From CAYSZB01 sp964435475 (GTDB lineage: Bacteria; Chloroflexota; Anaerolineae; Anaerolineales; Anaerolineaceae): DNA of 44,143 bases. Shown here piece by piece: positions 32,832-41,890 of this stretch. Under the pieces are notes generated by a model. It was not told where the DNA came from, did no database searches, and saw only the letters and a program-made list of their open reading frames with translations. The number at the start of each line of letters is the position of its first letter. Position 1 is the stretch's first letter. The DNA lies in the NCBI GenBank assembly GCA_964435475.1, contig CAYSZB010000014.1:1-44143 (forward strand). The letters run 5' to 3'. Both the position numbers and the translations under genes were made by a program.

Positions 32832-32863
32832 AGTGCGATACCCATATAATGGAGAATGTAATA

Positions 32864-34075
32864 ATGGACTTTGATATATTAAATTCACTTGTAAAAGAAG
32901 GCGAAAAGAGCAAAATAGTTCTACTGGTCATGGATGGTCTTGGCGGTTTGCCGATCACGCCGGGCGGGAAAACAGAGTTGGAAACTGCCAGAACACCAAA
33001 TCTTGATGCACTGGCTGAGAAATCGATCCTCGGTTTGCAGCTGCCAATTCTGCAAGGCATGACTCCCGGAAGCGGACCTGCCCATATCGGTTTGTTTGGT
33101 TACAACCCGATCAAATTCAACATAGGGCGGGGTGTATTATCAGCGCTCGGTGTTGATTTTGACTTGCAACCGGAAGATGTTGCTGCCAGGGGAAATTTCT
33201 GCACGGTTGACGAGGCTGGCTTGATCACGGATCGCAGAGCTGGACGAATCTCCACTGAGGTGGGCGAAAAGCTTTGTGACCTGCTTCTAAAGAATGTCAA
33301 GCTTCCTGATTTTGAGTTATTCCTTGTTCCGGAAAAAGAGTACCGCTTTGTTTTTGTCTTGAGAGGCAAAAGCCTTAAAGCGGATATCTGTGACACAGAC
33401 CCACAGGCAACAGGTAAACCTGCTATTATCGCCCAGGCTGAGTCACTGGATTCGGTTGAAGCTGCGGTGGCTATCCGCTCTTTTGTCAGCCAGGCAAATG
33501 AAATCCTGCGTGACCAATCACCAGCCAACAGCCTCGTGCTGCGGGGCTTCTCACAGTTTCCCGACTGGCCGAGATTTAATGATGTTTTTGGCCTGAATTC
33601 AAACGCGATTGCCATGTATCCCATGTACCGCGGGGTGGCAAAACTGGTTGGGATGCACGTCATGCCGCCTGCAAATTCCATGGAAGAAGAGATGGACATG
33701 CTGGAAGCGACCTGGAAAGACTATGATTTCTTCTTTGTCCATATCAAGAAGACAGACAGTGCAGGGGAGGACGGCAATTTTGACCTCAAGGTTCATGTCA
33801 TCGAGCAGGTTGACGCATTATTGCCGCGGATTTTAAATCTAAATCCTGATGTGCTGATCGTAACCGGCGATCATTCGACCCCTGCCTTGTTGAAATCCCA
33901 TTCCTGGCATCCTGTACCGACCATCCTGTACTCACCGACCTGTCGACCTGATGGTATCGCTGAATATGGTGAGCGGGCATGTTCCAGGGGAAGCCTCGGA
34001 AATTTCTACCCGTCATACGAATTGTTGCCACTGGCCCTGGCACACGCCGGACGATTGGAAAAGTTTGGCGCTTAA
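32864..34075 (+). CDS. apgM: 2,3-bisphosphoglycerate-independent phosphoglycerate mutase, archaeal type
   Basis: It interconverts 3- and 2-phosphoglycerate. The 403-residue protein belongs to the alkaline-phosphatase-superfamily ApgM group, distinct from the longer GpmI. Visible are the metal-binding IVLLVMDGLGGLP, the catalytic Ser segment GMTPGSGPAHIGLFGYNP, the KTDSAGEDGNFDLK segment, and the C-terminal metal site VTGDHSTPA followed by HSWHPVP. Cytoplasmic. ATG 32864 is preferred over ATG 32849 because GGAG lies nine bases before it and 32849 would put the ribosome site inside the gene. It ends at a perfect 12-bp bidirectional terminator. Confidence 0.9.
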   Translation: MDFDILNSLVKEGEKSKIVLLVMDGLGGLPITPGGKTELETARTPNLDALAEKSILGLQLPILQGMTPGSGPAHIGLFGYNPIKFNIGRGVLSALGVDFDLQPEDVAARGNFCTVDEAGLITDRRAGRISTEVGEKLCDLLLKNVKLPDFELFLVPEKEYRFVFVLRGKSLKADICDTDPQATGKPAIIAQAESLDSVEAAVAIRSFVSQANEILRDQSPANSLVLRGFSQFPDWPRFNDVFGLNSNAIAMYPMYRGVAKLVGMHVMPPANSMEEEMDMLEATWKDYDFFFVHIKKTDSAGEDGNFDLKVHVIEQVDALLPRILNLNPDVLIVTGDHSTPALLKSHSWHPVPTILYSPTCRPDGIAEYGERACSRGSLGNFYPSYELLPLALAHAGRLEKFGA

Positions 34076-34091
34076 CGAACCAAAACGAATG

Positions 34092-34122
34092 ATAGCCCAT
34101 TCGGATCTTTCGAATGGGCTAT
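34092..34122. terminator. Bidirectional terminator between apgM and the nitrilase-family gene
   Basis: ATAGCCCATTCG (34092-34103), GATCTTT, CGAATGGGCTAT (34111-34122), followed by TTGTTT: a perfect 12-bp stem between convergent genes. Confidence 0.88.
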
Positions 34123-34126
34123 TTGT

Positions 34127-34912
34127 TTAATAATGCTCAGGTCGCCGGTCACTGAACAAGCTGTTGGCCGGAGAAAATTCCTTATCCAGGGCTTCAAGGG
34201 GGTCCACATCAATGATCTGAACCTGTGGGCCTTGGATGGGGGCCTTTGCCAGGATCTGTCCCCTGGGCGAGGTGATCTGGGAAGCACCGGTGAAAATTAT
34301 TTCTCCTTCAGGCGAACTTTCACTACCATAGCGGTTTGCTGTGATCGTAAAGACCCGGTTTTCGATACTCCTGGTGACCATCGCGGGTTGACAGTATGGT
34401 GTGACAAGGTTGGCGGGGTGGGCAATGATCTGTGCGCCATCAAGGGCTAATTTGCGGCTTACCTCAGGGAAAATCCAATCAAAACAGATCATCATGCCAA
34501 TATTTACATGGTTAAATGTAAACAATTGAAGGCCAGTGTTTCCGGGTTGAAATAACCTCTTCTCCAGGTTGTAAAGGTGGATCTTTCGATAGTGCGCGAT
34601 GACACCCGAGCCTAGGATCGCTGCTGAGGCGTTGTAAAGATGCTCGCCATCGAATTCTGAAAAGCCGGTAATGATGCAGGCATTCTTTTGGTTACAGATT
34701 TCTTGTAAAGAAGATAGAAACGGACCTGAACCATCAGCTGCCTCGCTGACATTCTTTAGTTGCCCCTGATCAAAATAAAAGTAACCGGAATTTGCCAATT
34801 CAGGCAGCACCATCAGGTCAAATTCTTTGCCCTGTACGAGGTCATGAATGACAGCGATATTCTTCTGAACATCATTTCTGGCTGGAAAGAACTGTAAAAA
34901 TCCAATTTTCAT
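34127..34912 (-). CDS. Carbon-nitrogen hydrolase (nitrilase superfamily amidase)
   Basis: A 261-residue cytoplasmic amidase-type enzyme. The Glu-Lys-Cys triad is plain: Glu in VLPELANSGY, Lys in HYRKIHLYN, and Cys in MICFDWIFPEVSR. It also has the second Glu region and the conserved NRYGSE segment. The superfamily hydrolyses amides, N-carbamoyl compounds or omega-amides; this member's substrate cannot be settled. The ATG at 34912 is preferred to the in-frame TTG at 34924; GGA lies about seven bases upstream. It is divergent from the radical-SAM genes. Confidence 0.8.
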   Translation of the reverse strand: MKIGFLQFFPARNDVQKNIAVIHDLVQGKEFDLMVLPELANSGYFYFDQGQLKNVSEAADGSGPFLSSLQEICNQKNACIITGFSEFDGEHLYNASAAILGSGVIAHYRKIHLYNLEKRLFQPGNTGLQLFTFNHVNIGMMICFDWIFPEVSRKLALDGAQIIAHPANLVTPYCQPAMVTRSIENRVFTITANRYGSESSPEGEIIFTGASQITSPRGQILAKAPIQGPQVQIIDVDPLEALDKEFSPANSLFSDRRPEHY

Positions 34913-34979
34913 ATGGGCATCCAAACTTTGTTATTATGATAAAGTATTATAAAGTAGGTTCGTACTTAGAGAAGGTTTG

Positions 34980-36014
34980 ATGATGGAAAAAGAAGCGCTA
35001 TTTTACGATCGGTTGGCAGACAATGTTGTCCAATGTAAACTTTGTGCCCATCACTGCCTGGTCAAGCCGGGTAGAAAGGGTATATGCCTGGTTCGCCAGA
35101 ATAATGACGGAATACTTTATTCCCTCACTTATGGCAATCTTATCGCCCAACATGATGACCCTATTGAAAAGAAACCCCTTTACCATTTTTTACCGGGATC
35201 GCATGCCTGGTCGATCGCTGCCCCGGGATGTAACTTCCAGTGTGAATGGTGTCAGAATTGGGAGATCTCCCAGATGCCACGCTACTCGGGTGATCTTTCA
35301 AACGGTTTCATCTCTCCCGACCAGGTTGTTCAGGATGCTGTGGATCACAAATGTGTGGCGATTGCGTATACGTACACAGAACCCACCGTCTTTTACGAAT
35401 TTTCCCGGGATGTCGGGTTGCTGGCAAAAGCAAGGGGATTGCGAAATGTTTTTGTGACAAATGGCTACATGACCCCCGAAGTGATCCGCGATTTATCCAC
35501 CTGGCTGGATGCAGCCAATGTCGATATCAAGGCGTTTTCTAACACCGCATACCAGAAATTGATCAACGCCCGTTTACAGCCAGTTCTGCAGGCATGCAGG
35601 TTGATGAAAGAGCAAGGAATATGGCTGGAGATCACCACATTGGTCATCCCTGGCGTGAACGATGACCTGGAGGAAATGAAACAACTGGCAGGGTTCATTG
35701 CCGGGGAACTTGGCGTGGAGACCCCCTGGCATGTAAGCAGGTATTATCCTTCCTACAAGTTCGGCCATGTCGCTGCAACGCCGCCCGAAACGATCCGCAA
35801 AATTGTTGAGGTCGGCAGGTCGGCAGGCCTGTATTATGTGTACGAGGGTAATTTACATCATGAAACCAGCACATACTGCCCAAAATGCGGTGAATTGGTC
35901 CTGTCCAGGGGTAGCTATTTCGTAAACCACAACAAGATAGCGGATAATTCAAAATGTCCAGGCTGTGGATTCTTGATAGCAGGAAGAGAAATTTACAAGA
36001 TTGCGCATAGCTAA
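34980..36014 (+). CDS. AmmeMemoRadiSam-system radical SAM enzyme
   Basis: A 344-residue radical SAM protein of the group named for its association with AMMECR1 and Memo proteins, related to pyruvate-formate-lyase activating enzymes. The N-terminus has a Cys cluster (CKLCAHHCLVKPGRKGIC), followed by the radical SAM C-x3-C-x2-C in APGCNFQCEWCQNW near residue 84, and YTYTEPTVFYEF, NVDIKAF and HVSRYYPSYKF, all typical. The C-terminus adds a CPKCG/CPGCG zinc ribbon. Neither AMMECR1 nor Memo is in the window. The substrate is not known for the family. AGAAGG precedes two adjacent ATGs, 34980 and 34983; either could be used. The next radical SAM gene follows after seven nt. Confidence 0.85.
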   Translation: MMEKEALFYDRLADNVVQCKLCAHHCLVKPGRKGICLVRQNNDGILYSLTYGNLIAQHDDPIEKKPLYHFLPGSHAWSIAAPGCNFQCEWCQNWEISQMPRYSGDLSNGFISPDQVVQDAVDHKCVAIAYTYTEPTVFYEFSRDVGLLAKARGLRNVFVTNGYMTPEVIRDLSTWLDAANVDIKAFSNTAYQKLINARLQPVLQACRLMKEQGIWLEITTLVIPGVNDDLEEMKQLAGFIAGELGVETPWHVSRYYPSYKFGHVAATPPETIRKIVEVGRSAGLYYVYEGNLHHETSTYCPKCGELVLSRGSYFVNHNKIADNSKCPGCGFLIAGREIYKIAHS

Positions 36015-36021
36015 TTCAATT

Positions 36022-36768
36022 ATGATTAACTCTGATTTACCGGTTGTTTATGGTCCGATATTTTCCCGCAGGTTGGGCCGATCCCTGGGTATAAATATTT
36101 TACCTGGACGAGAGAAGACATGTTCTTTCGATTGCGTCTACTGTGAATGTGGAAGAACTGCAACTAAAACGTTATTTCCTCAGCCTGAAACGTTTCCATC
36201 ATCAGAAGAGATACTGGTCGCAATTGAAAGGACTTTGAAAAAACCTCTCACCATTGATCATGTGACATTTTCGGGCAATGGAGAGCCCACCTTACACCCT
36301 GATTTCCTCAAAATCGCTCAAGAGACAATCGCCCTGGTTAAAAAGCTCAAGCCGTCGGCAAAATTGGCGCTGTTGACGAACTCAAGTACCTTTAATAAAC
36401 CGGATATTCTGCAAGCTCTCCAACACTTTGATAAATTGTTCATGAAGGTCGATGCGGCTGATGAAGCCACATTTCTCAAGATAAACCAGCCCACCCAGGA
36501 TGTTAATTTTGTAAAGATTATTGATTTTTTGAAATCGCTTCCATCCATTACCATTCAGACCGCGGTCCTTTCAGGTGAACCTGGCAACGATTCCATATCT
36601 CATATCAAACGCCTGGTGGAGGTATTGGCATATATAAATCCAGGTGAAGTCCACTTTTATACCCTGGACAGGCCTGCCTGGCATCCTGGAATAAAAAGAA
36701 CCGGTAACCTGGCTGATCTTATCATGCCCCTCATATCCGGGACAGGTCTTCGGTTCCAAATATTCTAG
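36022..36768 (+). CDS. Radical SAM protein (wyosine-synthase-like superfamily member)
   Basis: A 248-residue radical SAM protein. It carries VVYGPIFSRRLGRSLGINILP, then C-x3-C-x2-C in KTCSFDCVYCECG, and FSGNGEPTLHPDF, the SAM-binding GGEP-like motif. These features resemble the COG0731 group (radical SAM enzymes related to tRNA wyosine synthases), whose bacterial members are uncharacterised. Start is uncertain: ATG 36022 has no ribosome site, and an in-frame TTG at 36001 overlaps the preceding gene's end and would fit translational coupling. It forms a pair with the AmmeMemoRadiSam gene. The 3' end converges on hutH with only 6 nt between stops; a CTAGTA/TACTAG palindrome (36765-36778) spans both stop codons. 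Confidence 0.75.
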   Translation: MINSDLPVVYGPIFSRRLGRSLGINILPGREKTCSFDCVYCECGRTATKTLFPQPETFPSSEEILVAIERTLKKPLTIDHVTFSGNGEPTLHPDFLKIAQETIALVKKLKPSAKLALLTNSSTFNKPDILQALQHFDKLFMKVDAADEATFLKINQPTQDVNFVKIIDFLKSLPSITIQTAVLSGEPGNDSISHIKRLVEVLAYINPGEVHFYTLDRPAWHPGIKRTGNLADLIMPLISGTGLRFQIF

Positions 36769-36774
36769 TAAATA

Positions 36775-38328
36775 CTAGCCTCTTATCAGTTCGTCAAAAA
36801 TATTCTCAAGGATGGGACCTGCCACCAACTCCTGGATTTTCTCAGTAAAGGTGGACATCTGGCTGTCATTTTCTATGAAAGGTACTTCTTCCCGGATTGC
36901 CTGGAACAGCTTCCTGGTACCCATACCAAGCATTTGGTTTCCATAGGTGCTTGATATTCGGAAATCTATCGCCTGGGCTGCCGAGAGCAACTCCAGCGAG
37001 AGAATGGTCGCCAGGTTGTCCAGGACCGCCCGTGCGTGAAGGCAGGCATTAGCTCCCATGCTGACGTGATCTTCAACATTGGCAGAACTGGGGACCGAGT
37101 CAGTACTGCTGGGGTGCGAAAGGACCTTATTTTCAGACGCCAGCGCTGCCGCAGTGTATTGAATGAGCATGAACCCGGAATTTACACCGCTATTTTTGAT
37201 CAGGAAAGGCGGTAGAAGATGCTGATTGTTGGATTCGTCCACCAACTTGGCGATCCGCCGCTCGATCATGTTACCCAGGTCGGTCATGGCTATGGCTAAA
37301 TAATCCATGGCAAATGCCAGGGGTTCACCATGGAAATTGCCCCCGGATAGAATTTCTGCTTTATTATCCTGGTCAAAGAAGATCAAGGGGTTGTCAGTCA
37401 CGGAGTTTATTTCGATCTCAAAAACCCTTGAACAAAATTCTACTGTGTCCCTTATGGCGCCGTGCACCTGGGGGATGCAGCGCAGGGTATAGGCATCCTG
37501 GATGTTTAATGGGTCATATTCCCGTACAAATGTGCTTTTATCGAGGATCTTCAGGAAGTTGTCAGCTGTTACCTGTTGACCTTTATGTGGTCGCAGTGCA
37601 TGGATGCGGGGGTCAAAAGCCTTTAAAGTGCCATTCAGCGCTTCCAGGACTAAACTGCCCGAAAGGTCAGCGATCTTCAGCAGCTTTTTGGCCTTAACAG
37701 TCAAAATTGCACCCATCGCGCTCATAAAACTGGTGCCGTTGGTCAGCGCCAGGCCTTCTTTGGCACATAGATTGATCGCTTGCAGTCCGCATCTATTTAA
37801 TGCCTCGGATGCAGGCATGTTTTCGCCTTTGAACTGGACTTCACCCAGTCCGATCAGGGGCAGTGCCATATGGGCCAAAGGTGCCAGGTCCCCGCTGGCA
37901 CCCAGGGATCCTTTCTCAGGGATGAGAGGATAAATTCCGAGGTTAAGTAACTTCAGGAGCAACTCCAGGGTTTCCACCTTGATACCTGAATGGCCTCTTG
38001 CCAGGGTATTTGCCCTGATAAGCATCATAGCCCTTGTGGTCGGAACGTCCAGCTTGGGTCCCACCCCGACCGAATGAGAAAGCAGGATATTCTTCTGCAG
38101 TTTCCCGACCTGGTCTTTTGGAATGATCGTGTTCTTTAAGGCACCAAAACCAGTTGTTATCCCGTAAACCACGCTATCACTTTGGATGAATTGCTCAACG
38201 GCTTGTGCAGCCTTGTTTATTCCCTTGTAGCAGGCGTCTGATAGGCTGACCTTGATGCTTTCATCAAAGGCAAAAGCACATACTTTTTCGATCGTCAGTG
38301 AGTTACCGTCTATGACCAGGTTTGGCAC
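36775..38328 (-). CDS. hutH: Histidine ammonia-lyase
   Basis: It deaminates L-histidine to urocanate. The 517-residue protein has the MIO-forming triad Ala144-Ser145-Gly146 in GSLGASGDLAPLAH, the catalytic-loop Tyr in VYGITTGFG (about 55), and SVTDNPLIF and the long C-terminal segments of the family. Tyrosine or phenylalanine ammonia-lyases are close relatives, but the length and the HAL-type motifs favour histidine. GTG 38328 is the start with CGGAGAG eight bases upstream. No other hut gene is in the window. It is 29 nt after the cyclophilin gene, so the two are likely co-transcribed. Confidence 0.9.
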   Translation of the reverse strand: MPNLVIDGNSLTIEKVCAFAFDESIKVSLSDACYKGINKAAQAVEQFIQSDSVVYGITTGFGALKNTIIPKDQVGKLQKNILLSHSVGVGPKLDVPTTRAMMLIRANTLARGHSGIKVETLELLLKLLNLGIYPLIPEKGSLGASGDLAPLAHMALPLIGLGEVQFKGENMPASEALNRCGLQAINLCAKEGLALTNGTSFMSAMGAILTVKAKKLLKIADLSGSLVLEALNGTLKAFDPRIHALRPHKGQQVTADNFLKILDKSTFVREYDPLNIQDAYTLRCIPQVHGAIRDTVEFCSRVFEIEINSVTDNPLIFFDQDNKAEILSGGNFHGEPLAFAMDYLAIAMTDLGNMIERRIAKLVDESNNQHLLPPFLIKNSGVNSGFMLIQYTAAALASENKVLSHPSSTDSVPSSANVEDHVSMGANACLHARAVLDNLATILSLELLSAAQAIDFRISSTYGNQMLGMGTRKLFQAIREEVPFIENDSQMSTFTEKIQELVAGPILENIFDELIRG

Positions 38329-38357
38329 TGTGCTTCTCTCCGTTTAGGTTGGGTTGG

Positions 38358-38870
38358 TTATTCTTCGATGATTTCGACCGAATTGATCATTACCGCATCT
38401 GCATCAACCCTCGCTGGGTCACGGGGTGGTATGGACAATAGGACGTCCAACCCGGCGATCACCTGCCCAAACACGGAATGTTTGTTATCCAGCCAGGGCG
38501 TGGGCACGTGGGTGATGAAGAATTGCGATCCATTGGTGTTGGGACCGGCATTTGCCATGGATAACACGCCCGGTTTATCATGGCGCAGCTTGGGGTGAAA
38601 TTCATCCCTGAACTGGTACCCGGGGCCGCCTCGTCCGGTTTTTGTCGGGTCTCCCCCCTGTGCCATGAAGTTTTCGATCACGCGGTGGAAGATCGTGTTA
38701 TTGTAGTAACCTGCCCTTGAAAGAAATACAAAATTATTGACTGTATTGGGCACTTTATCGCTGTACAGGGCGATCTTGATATCACCTTTGCTTGTTTTCA
38801 GAAGGGCTGAATATTTCTTGGTTGGGTCGATAGCCATTTCTGGCGCTTTATTCCATTGAAGTGGTGTCAT
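38358..38870 (-). CDS. Peptidyl-prolyl cis-trans isomerase, cyclophilin type
   Basis: A 170-residue cytoplasmic cyclophilin. The family core runs ALLKTSKGDIKIALYSDKVPNTVNNF, then the active-site Arg in FHRVIENFMAQGGDPTKTGRGGPG, and NGSQFFIT and WLDNKHSVFGQVI. No signal peptide, so it works on cytosolic proteins. ATG 38870 is chosen over the in-frame TTG at 38885 because AAAGG lies seven bases upstream of it. It heads a two-gene operon with hutH. Confidence 0.9.
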   Translation of the reverse strand: MTPLQWNKAPEMAIDPTKKYSALLKTSKGDIKIALYSDKVPNTVNNFVFLSRAGYYNNTIFHRVIENFMAQGGDPTKTGRGGPGYQFRDEFHPKLRHDKPGVLSMANAGPNTNGSQFFITHVPTPWLDNKHSVFGQVIAGLDVLLSIPPRDPARVDADAVMINSVEIIEE

Positions 38871-39027
38871 TTGGTTGCCTTTCAATTTTTTGTTTCCTCA
38901 ATTGTAGCATTGATTAATTTATGCTGCTGCAGTTAAAAATTTACTCTGGTCTAAATTCTTTCCAGTCTGTAAATGTCACCGGTAACAGGTTTTGTGTAAA
39001 AAATTCAGATCAGGTAACTTTAATGGT

Positions 39028-39033
39028 TATAAT
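39028..39033 (+). promoter_or_regulatory. -10 box of the fused ABC permease gene
   Basis: TATAAT at 39028-39033 gives a start near 39040. A TTCAGA lies about 18 bases upstream as a weak -35. The 24-nt leader carries GGAGAAGG. Starts further upstream (38992) would precede this promoter, which supports TTG 39064. Confidence 0.45.
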
Positions 39034-39063
39034 CAAAAAAAGTCTTGCCTACGGAGAAGGATT

Positions 39064-41805
39064 TTGGACTCTCAATTAAAACAACTTGATCCAGGTTTAT
39101 CTGAAGTGACTGAACCCAAAAGACACTCCACCTTAAAATACCTTTTGGTGTACCTGGTAAAGAAAATTATCCTGATTTCTGCAACAATTTTTATTGGTGT
39201 ATTGATAACTATAGTCATTGTCAACCGACCTGTTCAGGTTGGGATGGGGGTGGCCCAACCGCAACTCGATAAGGCATTGATGGGGGAAATTCAAAGGCAG
39301 ATTAACTATTATAAATATTCCCTTAATGCTTACTCTGAGACCGAAATTAACATTCGCACTGAACAAATGGTGAAAGCATCAGGACTGGATTCACCAAAGC
39401 TGATCAAACCTCTGATTTACACATTTAAAGCGCTGAAGTTTGATTGGGGTGAAATGATGGGTGGATGGCAAGCGCATCCTTTTTTTGCAAATGCAGCCAG
39501 GGGCTCAGACTACAACCTGAACGAAATCATTCTGCAATACCTGCCTGCTACACTTATTCTTGTCGTGACCTCCTATTTATTGATCCTGTTCATCGGCTTG
39601 CCATTGGCTTTAAAGATCTCCCAGCATCAAAATTCCTGGTTTGATAAATTGATATCATTCCTAGCACCGCTCTCCTCACTGCCCAGTTGGGTGATAGGCT
39701 TGCTATTGATCTACATCTTTGCTGTTGAATTAAAGTTATTCCCCATTAGTGGGTTCTTTGATCCCCTGCCCCCGGAAAATAAAATTGGTTACATACCGGT
39801 TATCTTCAAGCATATGGTTTTACCAGTGCTTGCGATCGTCTTGAGCCTTATATTCCAGTTGATTTACTCCTGGCGGACCATGTTCATCACATTTAGCGAG
39901 GAGGATTATGTAGAGCTGGGAAAAGGCATGGGTCTGCCTCCCAGGAAGTTGCGCAATAAGTACATTCTTAGACCAACCTTACCATTTATCATTACCAGTT
40001 TCTCTTTGATGCTGGTCAGTTTTTGGCAAATGACCATGGCTCTCGAGGTGATTTTCAATTGGCAGGGCATTGGTTGGCTTTATATCAAGACAGGTTTACC
40101 TAATTATTGGGGAGAATCAATGTACCCCGGTAACTTGGTCATCTCAATTACCCTTGTAGTATTATTTGCATATTTTTTAGGGATAGTGGTTTTTATTCTC
40201 GATTTTGTTTATGTGATGGTGGATCCTCGCATTCGCTTATCAGCAAACGAACCAATACTAAGATCTCAGAAATTCCATAACAGGAATTTACAGAAATTTG
40301 ATAGAAAATTCTTTAAAACCATGCTGACCAGGGTTCCATTACCAGAGAGTGCGGTCAAGGAGGAAGAAACCACACCTATTGATATAAATGTCAGAAGGTT
40401 CAAGACGAGGCAATTTAATACCAGTCTTAAGCGTTTCTTCATCGATATTCGAAAATTTCCATCAGCCATCGTAGGAATGATTTTGATTACATTGTTATTA
40501 ATGGGGTCGATCTATGCGGTTGTGGGATTACCTTATAAGGAAATTGGCGAAGAATGGGGTCGAACTGTACTTTCGGGTGAATCTCGTGTACCCAAACTCG
40601 CTCAACCAGCTTGGACAAATGTTTTCCGGAAAAAGGATTTGTTATCCAGCATCATTATTAAAAGCACGGATGCAGATGTAATTCGGAACGAAACCGTTAA
40701 CCAGGATGGATCCAAAGTGATCTCCATCATAATGAATTTTGACTATGATTTTTCTGAAATTCCAGGAGAAATATATCTGCACCTGGATGGAGATTATGAT
40801 GTCAAACTACCATTCATATCTCTACTCTGGAAAACGCCTGACGGCAGGGAAATCAAATTGAATGGCATGGCGGTTAGTCCAGGCAGTTCCTACGACTTTG
40901 TTACCAATATTCCAGCCCGACGATGGGTCTCTGAAAATGAGAATTGGCAAAAATGGTTTAATTTCACCAAAATATTTCCCACTCCATACCACTACCTATT
41001 ATTTGCATCACCAGAAGGTGCCGATAAACCAACAGTTGTCAATGGATCCTATCAATTGTTCATCAACGGGATAACTTTTGAAAAAAACAGCGATATCCAG
41101 GCAGAACTTGTCCTTCTTGGTCAGGTTTATGGAGCAGCAGGAACCGATTACTTACGCCGTGACCTGGTCGTCCCTCTTCTGTGGGGTATGCCCTTTGCCT
41201 TGATCATCGGGCTGGTGGGTTCAGTGGTCACGACATTACTTTCCATGATTTTCGCTGCCGCCGGTGTTTGGTTTGGCGGATGGGTGGATGATCTAATTCA
41301 GCGGATCACTGAAATCAACCTGGTCCTTCCTGTTTTGGCAATTGCCGTACTGGCATCTGCCTTCCTGGGAATTAACCTTTGGGTTATTCTATTTGTTATC
41401 CTTATTCTGAATGTATTTGGTTCTCCAACCAAGAACTTCAGGGCGGCATTTCTACAGATCAAGGATGCTCCTTATATAGAATCTGCCCGTTCATATGGCG
41501 CAAGCGATTTCCGCATCATCCTCAAGTACATGGTGCCAAAGATAGTCCCGATCCTGGTTCCCCAGCTTATTATCCTGATACCGAGTTTTGTGTTCTTGGA
41601 AGCAACATTGGGATTATTTAATATAAACACCGGTTTGCCAACCTGGGGAGCTGTGATTTACCAGGCTATGACGAAGGGGGCTCTATATGGATCTCGTTAT
41701 TGGGTTCTGGAACCGCTGGCTCTCTTGTTATTGACCGGCCTGGCCTTTGCCCTCTTTGGATCTGCTCTCGAAAGGATCCTCAATCCCAAGTTATTGGAAG
41801 AATAA
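39064..41805 (+). CDS. Fused DppB-DppC-type ABC transporter permease with large external insert
   Basis: A 913-residue protein joining two peptide/nickel-type ABC permease domains. The first (about 20-400) is DppB-like, with its EAA loop YVELGKGMGLPPRKLRNKY near 282. A charged cytoplasmic linker (about 400-460) leads to a helix at 467-490, then about 210 residues outside the membrane (rich in Asp, Gly and beta-type patterns; DGREIKLNGMAVSPGSSYDF), where DppC has only about 60. The second permease core (about 700-913) has the EAA loop YIESARSYGASDFRIILKY near 803. No ATPase or binding protein adjoins it. TTG 39064 is chosen because GGAGAAGG lies just upstream; the in-frame TTG at 38992 would precede the -10 box. 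Confidence 0.85.
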   Translation: MDSQLKQLDPGLSEVTEPKRHSTLKYLLVYLVKKIILISATIFIGVLITIVIVNRPVQVGMGVAQPQLDKALMGEIQRQINYYKYSLNAYSETEINIRTEQMVKASGLDSPKLIKPLIYTFKALKFDWGEMMGGWQAHPFFANAARGSDYNLNEIILQYLPATLILVVTSYLLILFIGLPLALKISQHQNSWFDKLISFLAPLSSLPSWVIGLLLIYIFAVELKLFPISGFFDPLPPENKIGYIPVIFKHMVLPVLAIVLSLIFQLIYSWRTMFITFSEEDYVELGKGMGLPPRKLRNKYILRPTLPFIITSFSLMLVSFWQMTMALEVIFNWQGIGWLYIKTGLPNYWGESMYPGNLVISITLVVLFAYFLGIVVFILDFVYVMVDPRIRLSANEPILRSQKFHNRNLQKFDRKFFKTMLTRVPLPESAVKEEETTPIDINVRRFKTRQFNTSLKRFFIDIRKFPSAIVGMILITLLLMGSIYAVVGLPYKEIGEEWGRTVLSGESRVPKLAQPAWTNVFRKKDLLSSIIIKSTDADVIRNETVNQDGSKVISIIMNFDYDFSEIPGEIYLHLDGDYDVKLPFISLLWKTPDGREIKLNGMAVSPGSSYDFVTNIPARRWVSENENWQKWFNFTKIFPTPYHYLLFASPEGADKPTVVNGSYQLFINGITFEKNSDIQAELVLLGQVYGAAGTDYLRRDLVVPLLWGMPFALIIGLVGSVVTTLLSMIFAAAGVWFGGWVDDLIQRITEINLVLPVLAIAVLASAFLGINLWVILFVILILNVFGSPTKNFRAAFLQIKDAPYIESARSYGASDFRIILKYMVPKIVPILVPQLIILIPSFVFLEATLGLFNINTGLPTWGAVIYQAMTKGALYGSRYWVLEPLALLLLTGLAFALFGSALERILNPKLLEE

Positions 41806-41890
41806 ACCAGTTCATGTGTCTCTTTAAAATTTGATGTATTCTGTCATAAATTTACAGGTACAATAATGGATTGTAAATTGGATCAATAAC

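Noticed and set aside
33100..33699. Minus-strand open frame of 199 codons inside apgM
   Set aside because: Antisense shadow; apgM has full family motifs on the plus strand.
34127..34912. Memo partner of the AmmeMemoRadiSam enzyme
   Set aside because: The protein has a clear nitrilase Glu-Lys-Cys triad and is not a Memo homologue.
36765..36778. CTAGTA-AA-TACTAG palindrome across the stops of the radical SAM gene and hutH as a terminator
   Set aside because: Only 6 bp of AT-rich pairing with a 2-base loop and no T run; probably a result of facing TAG stops.
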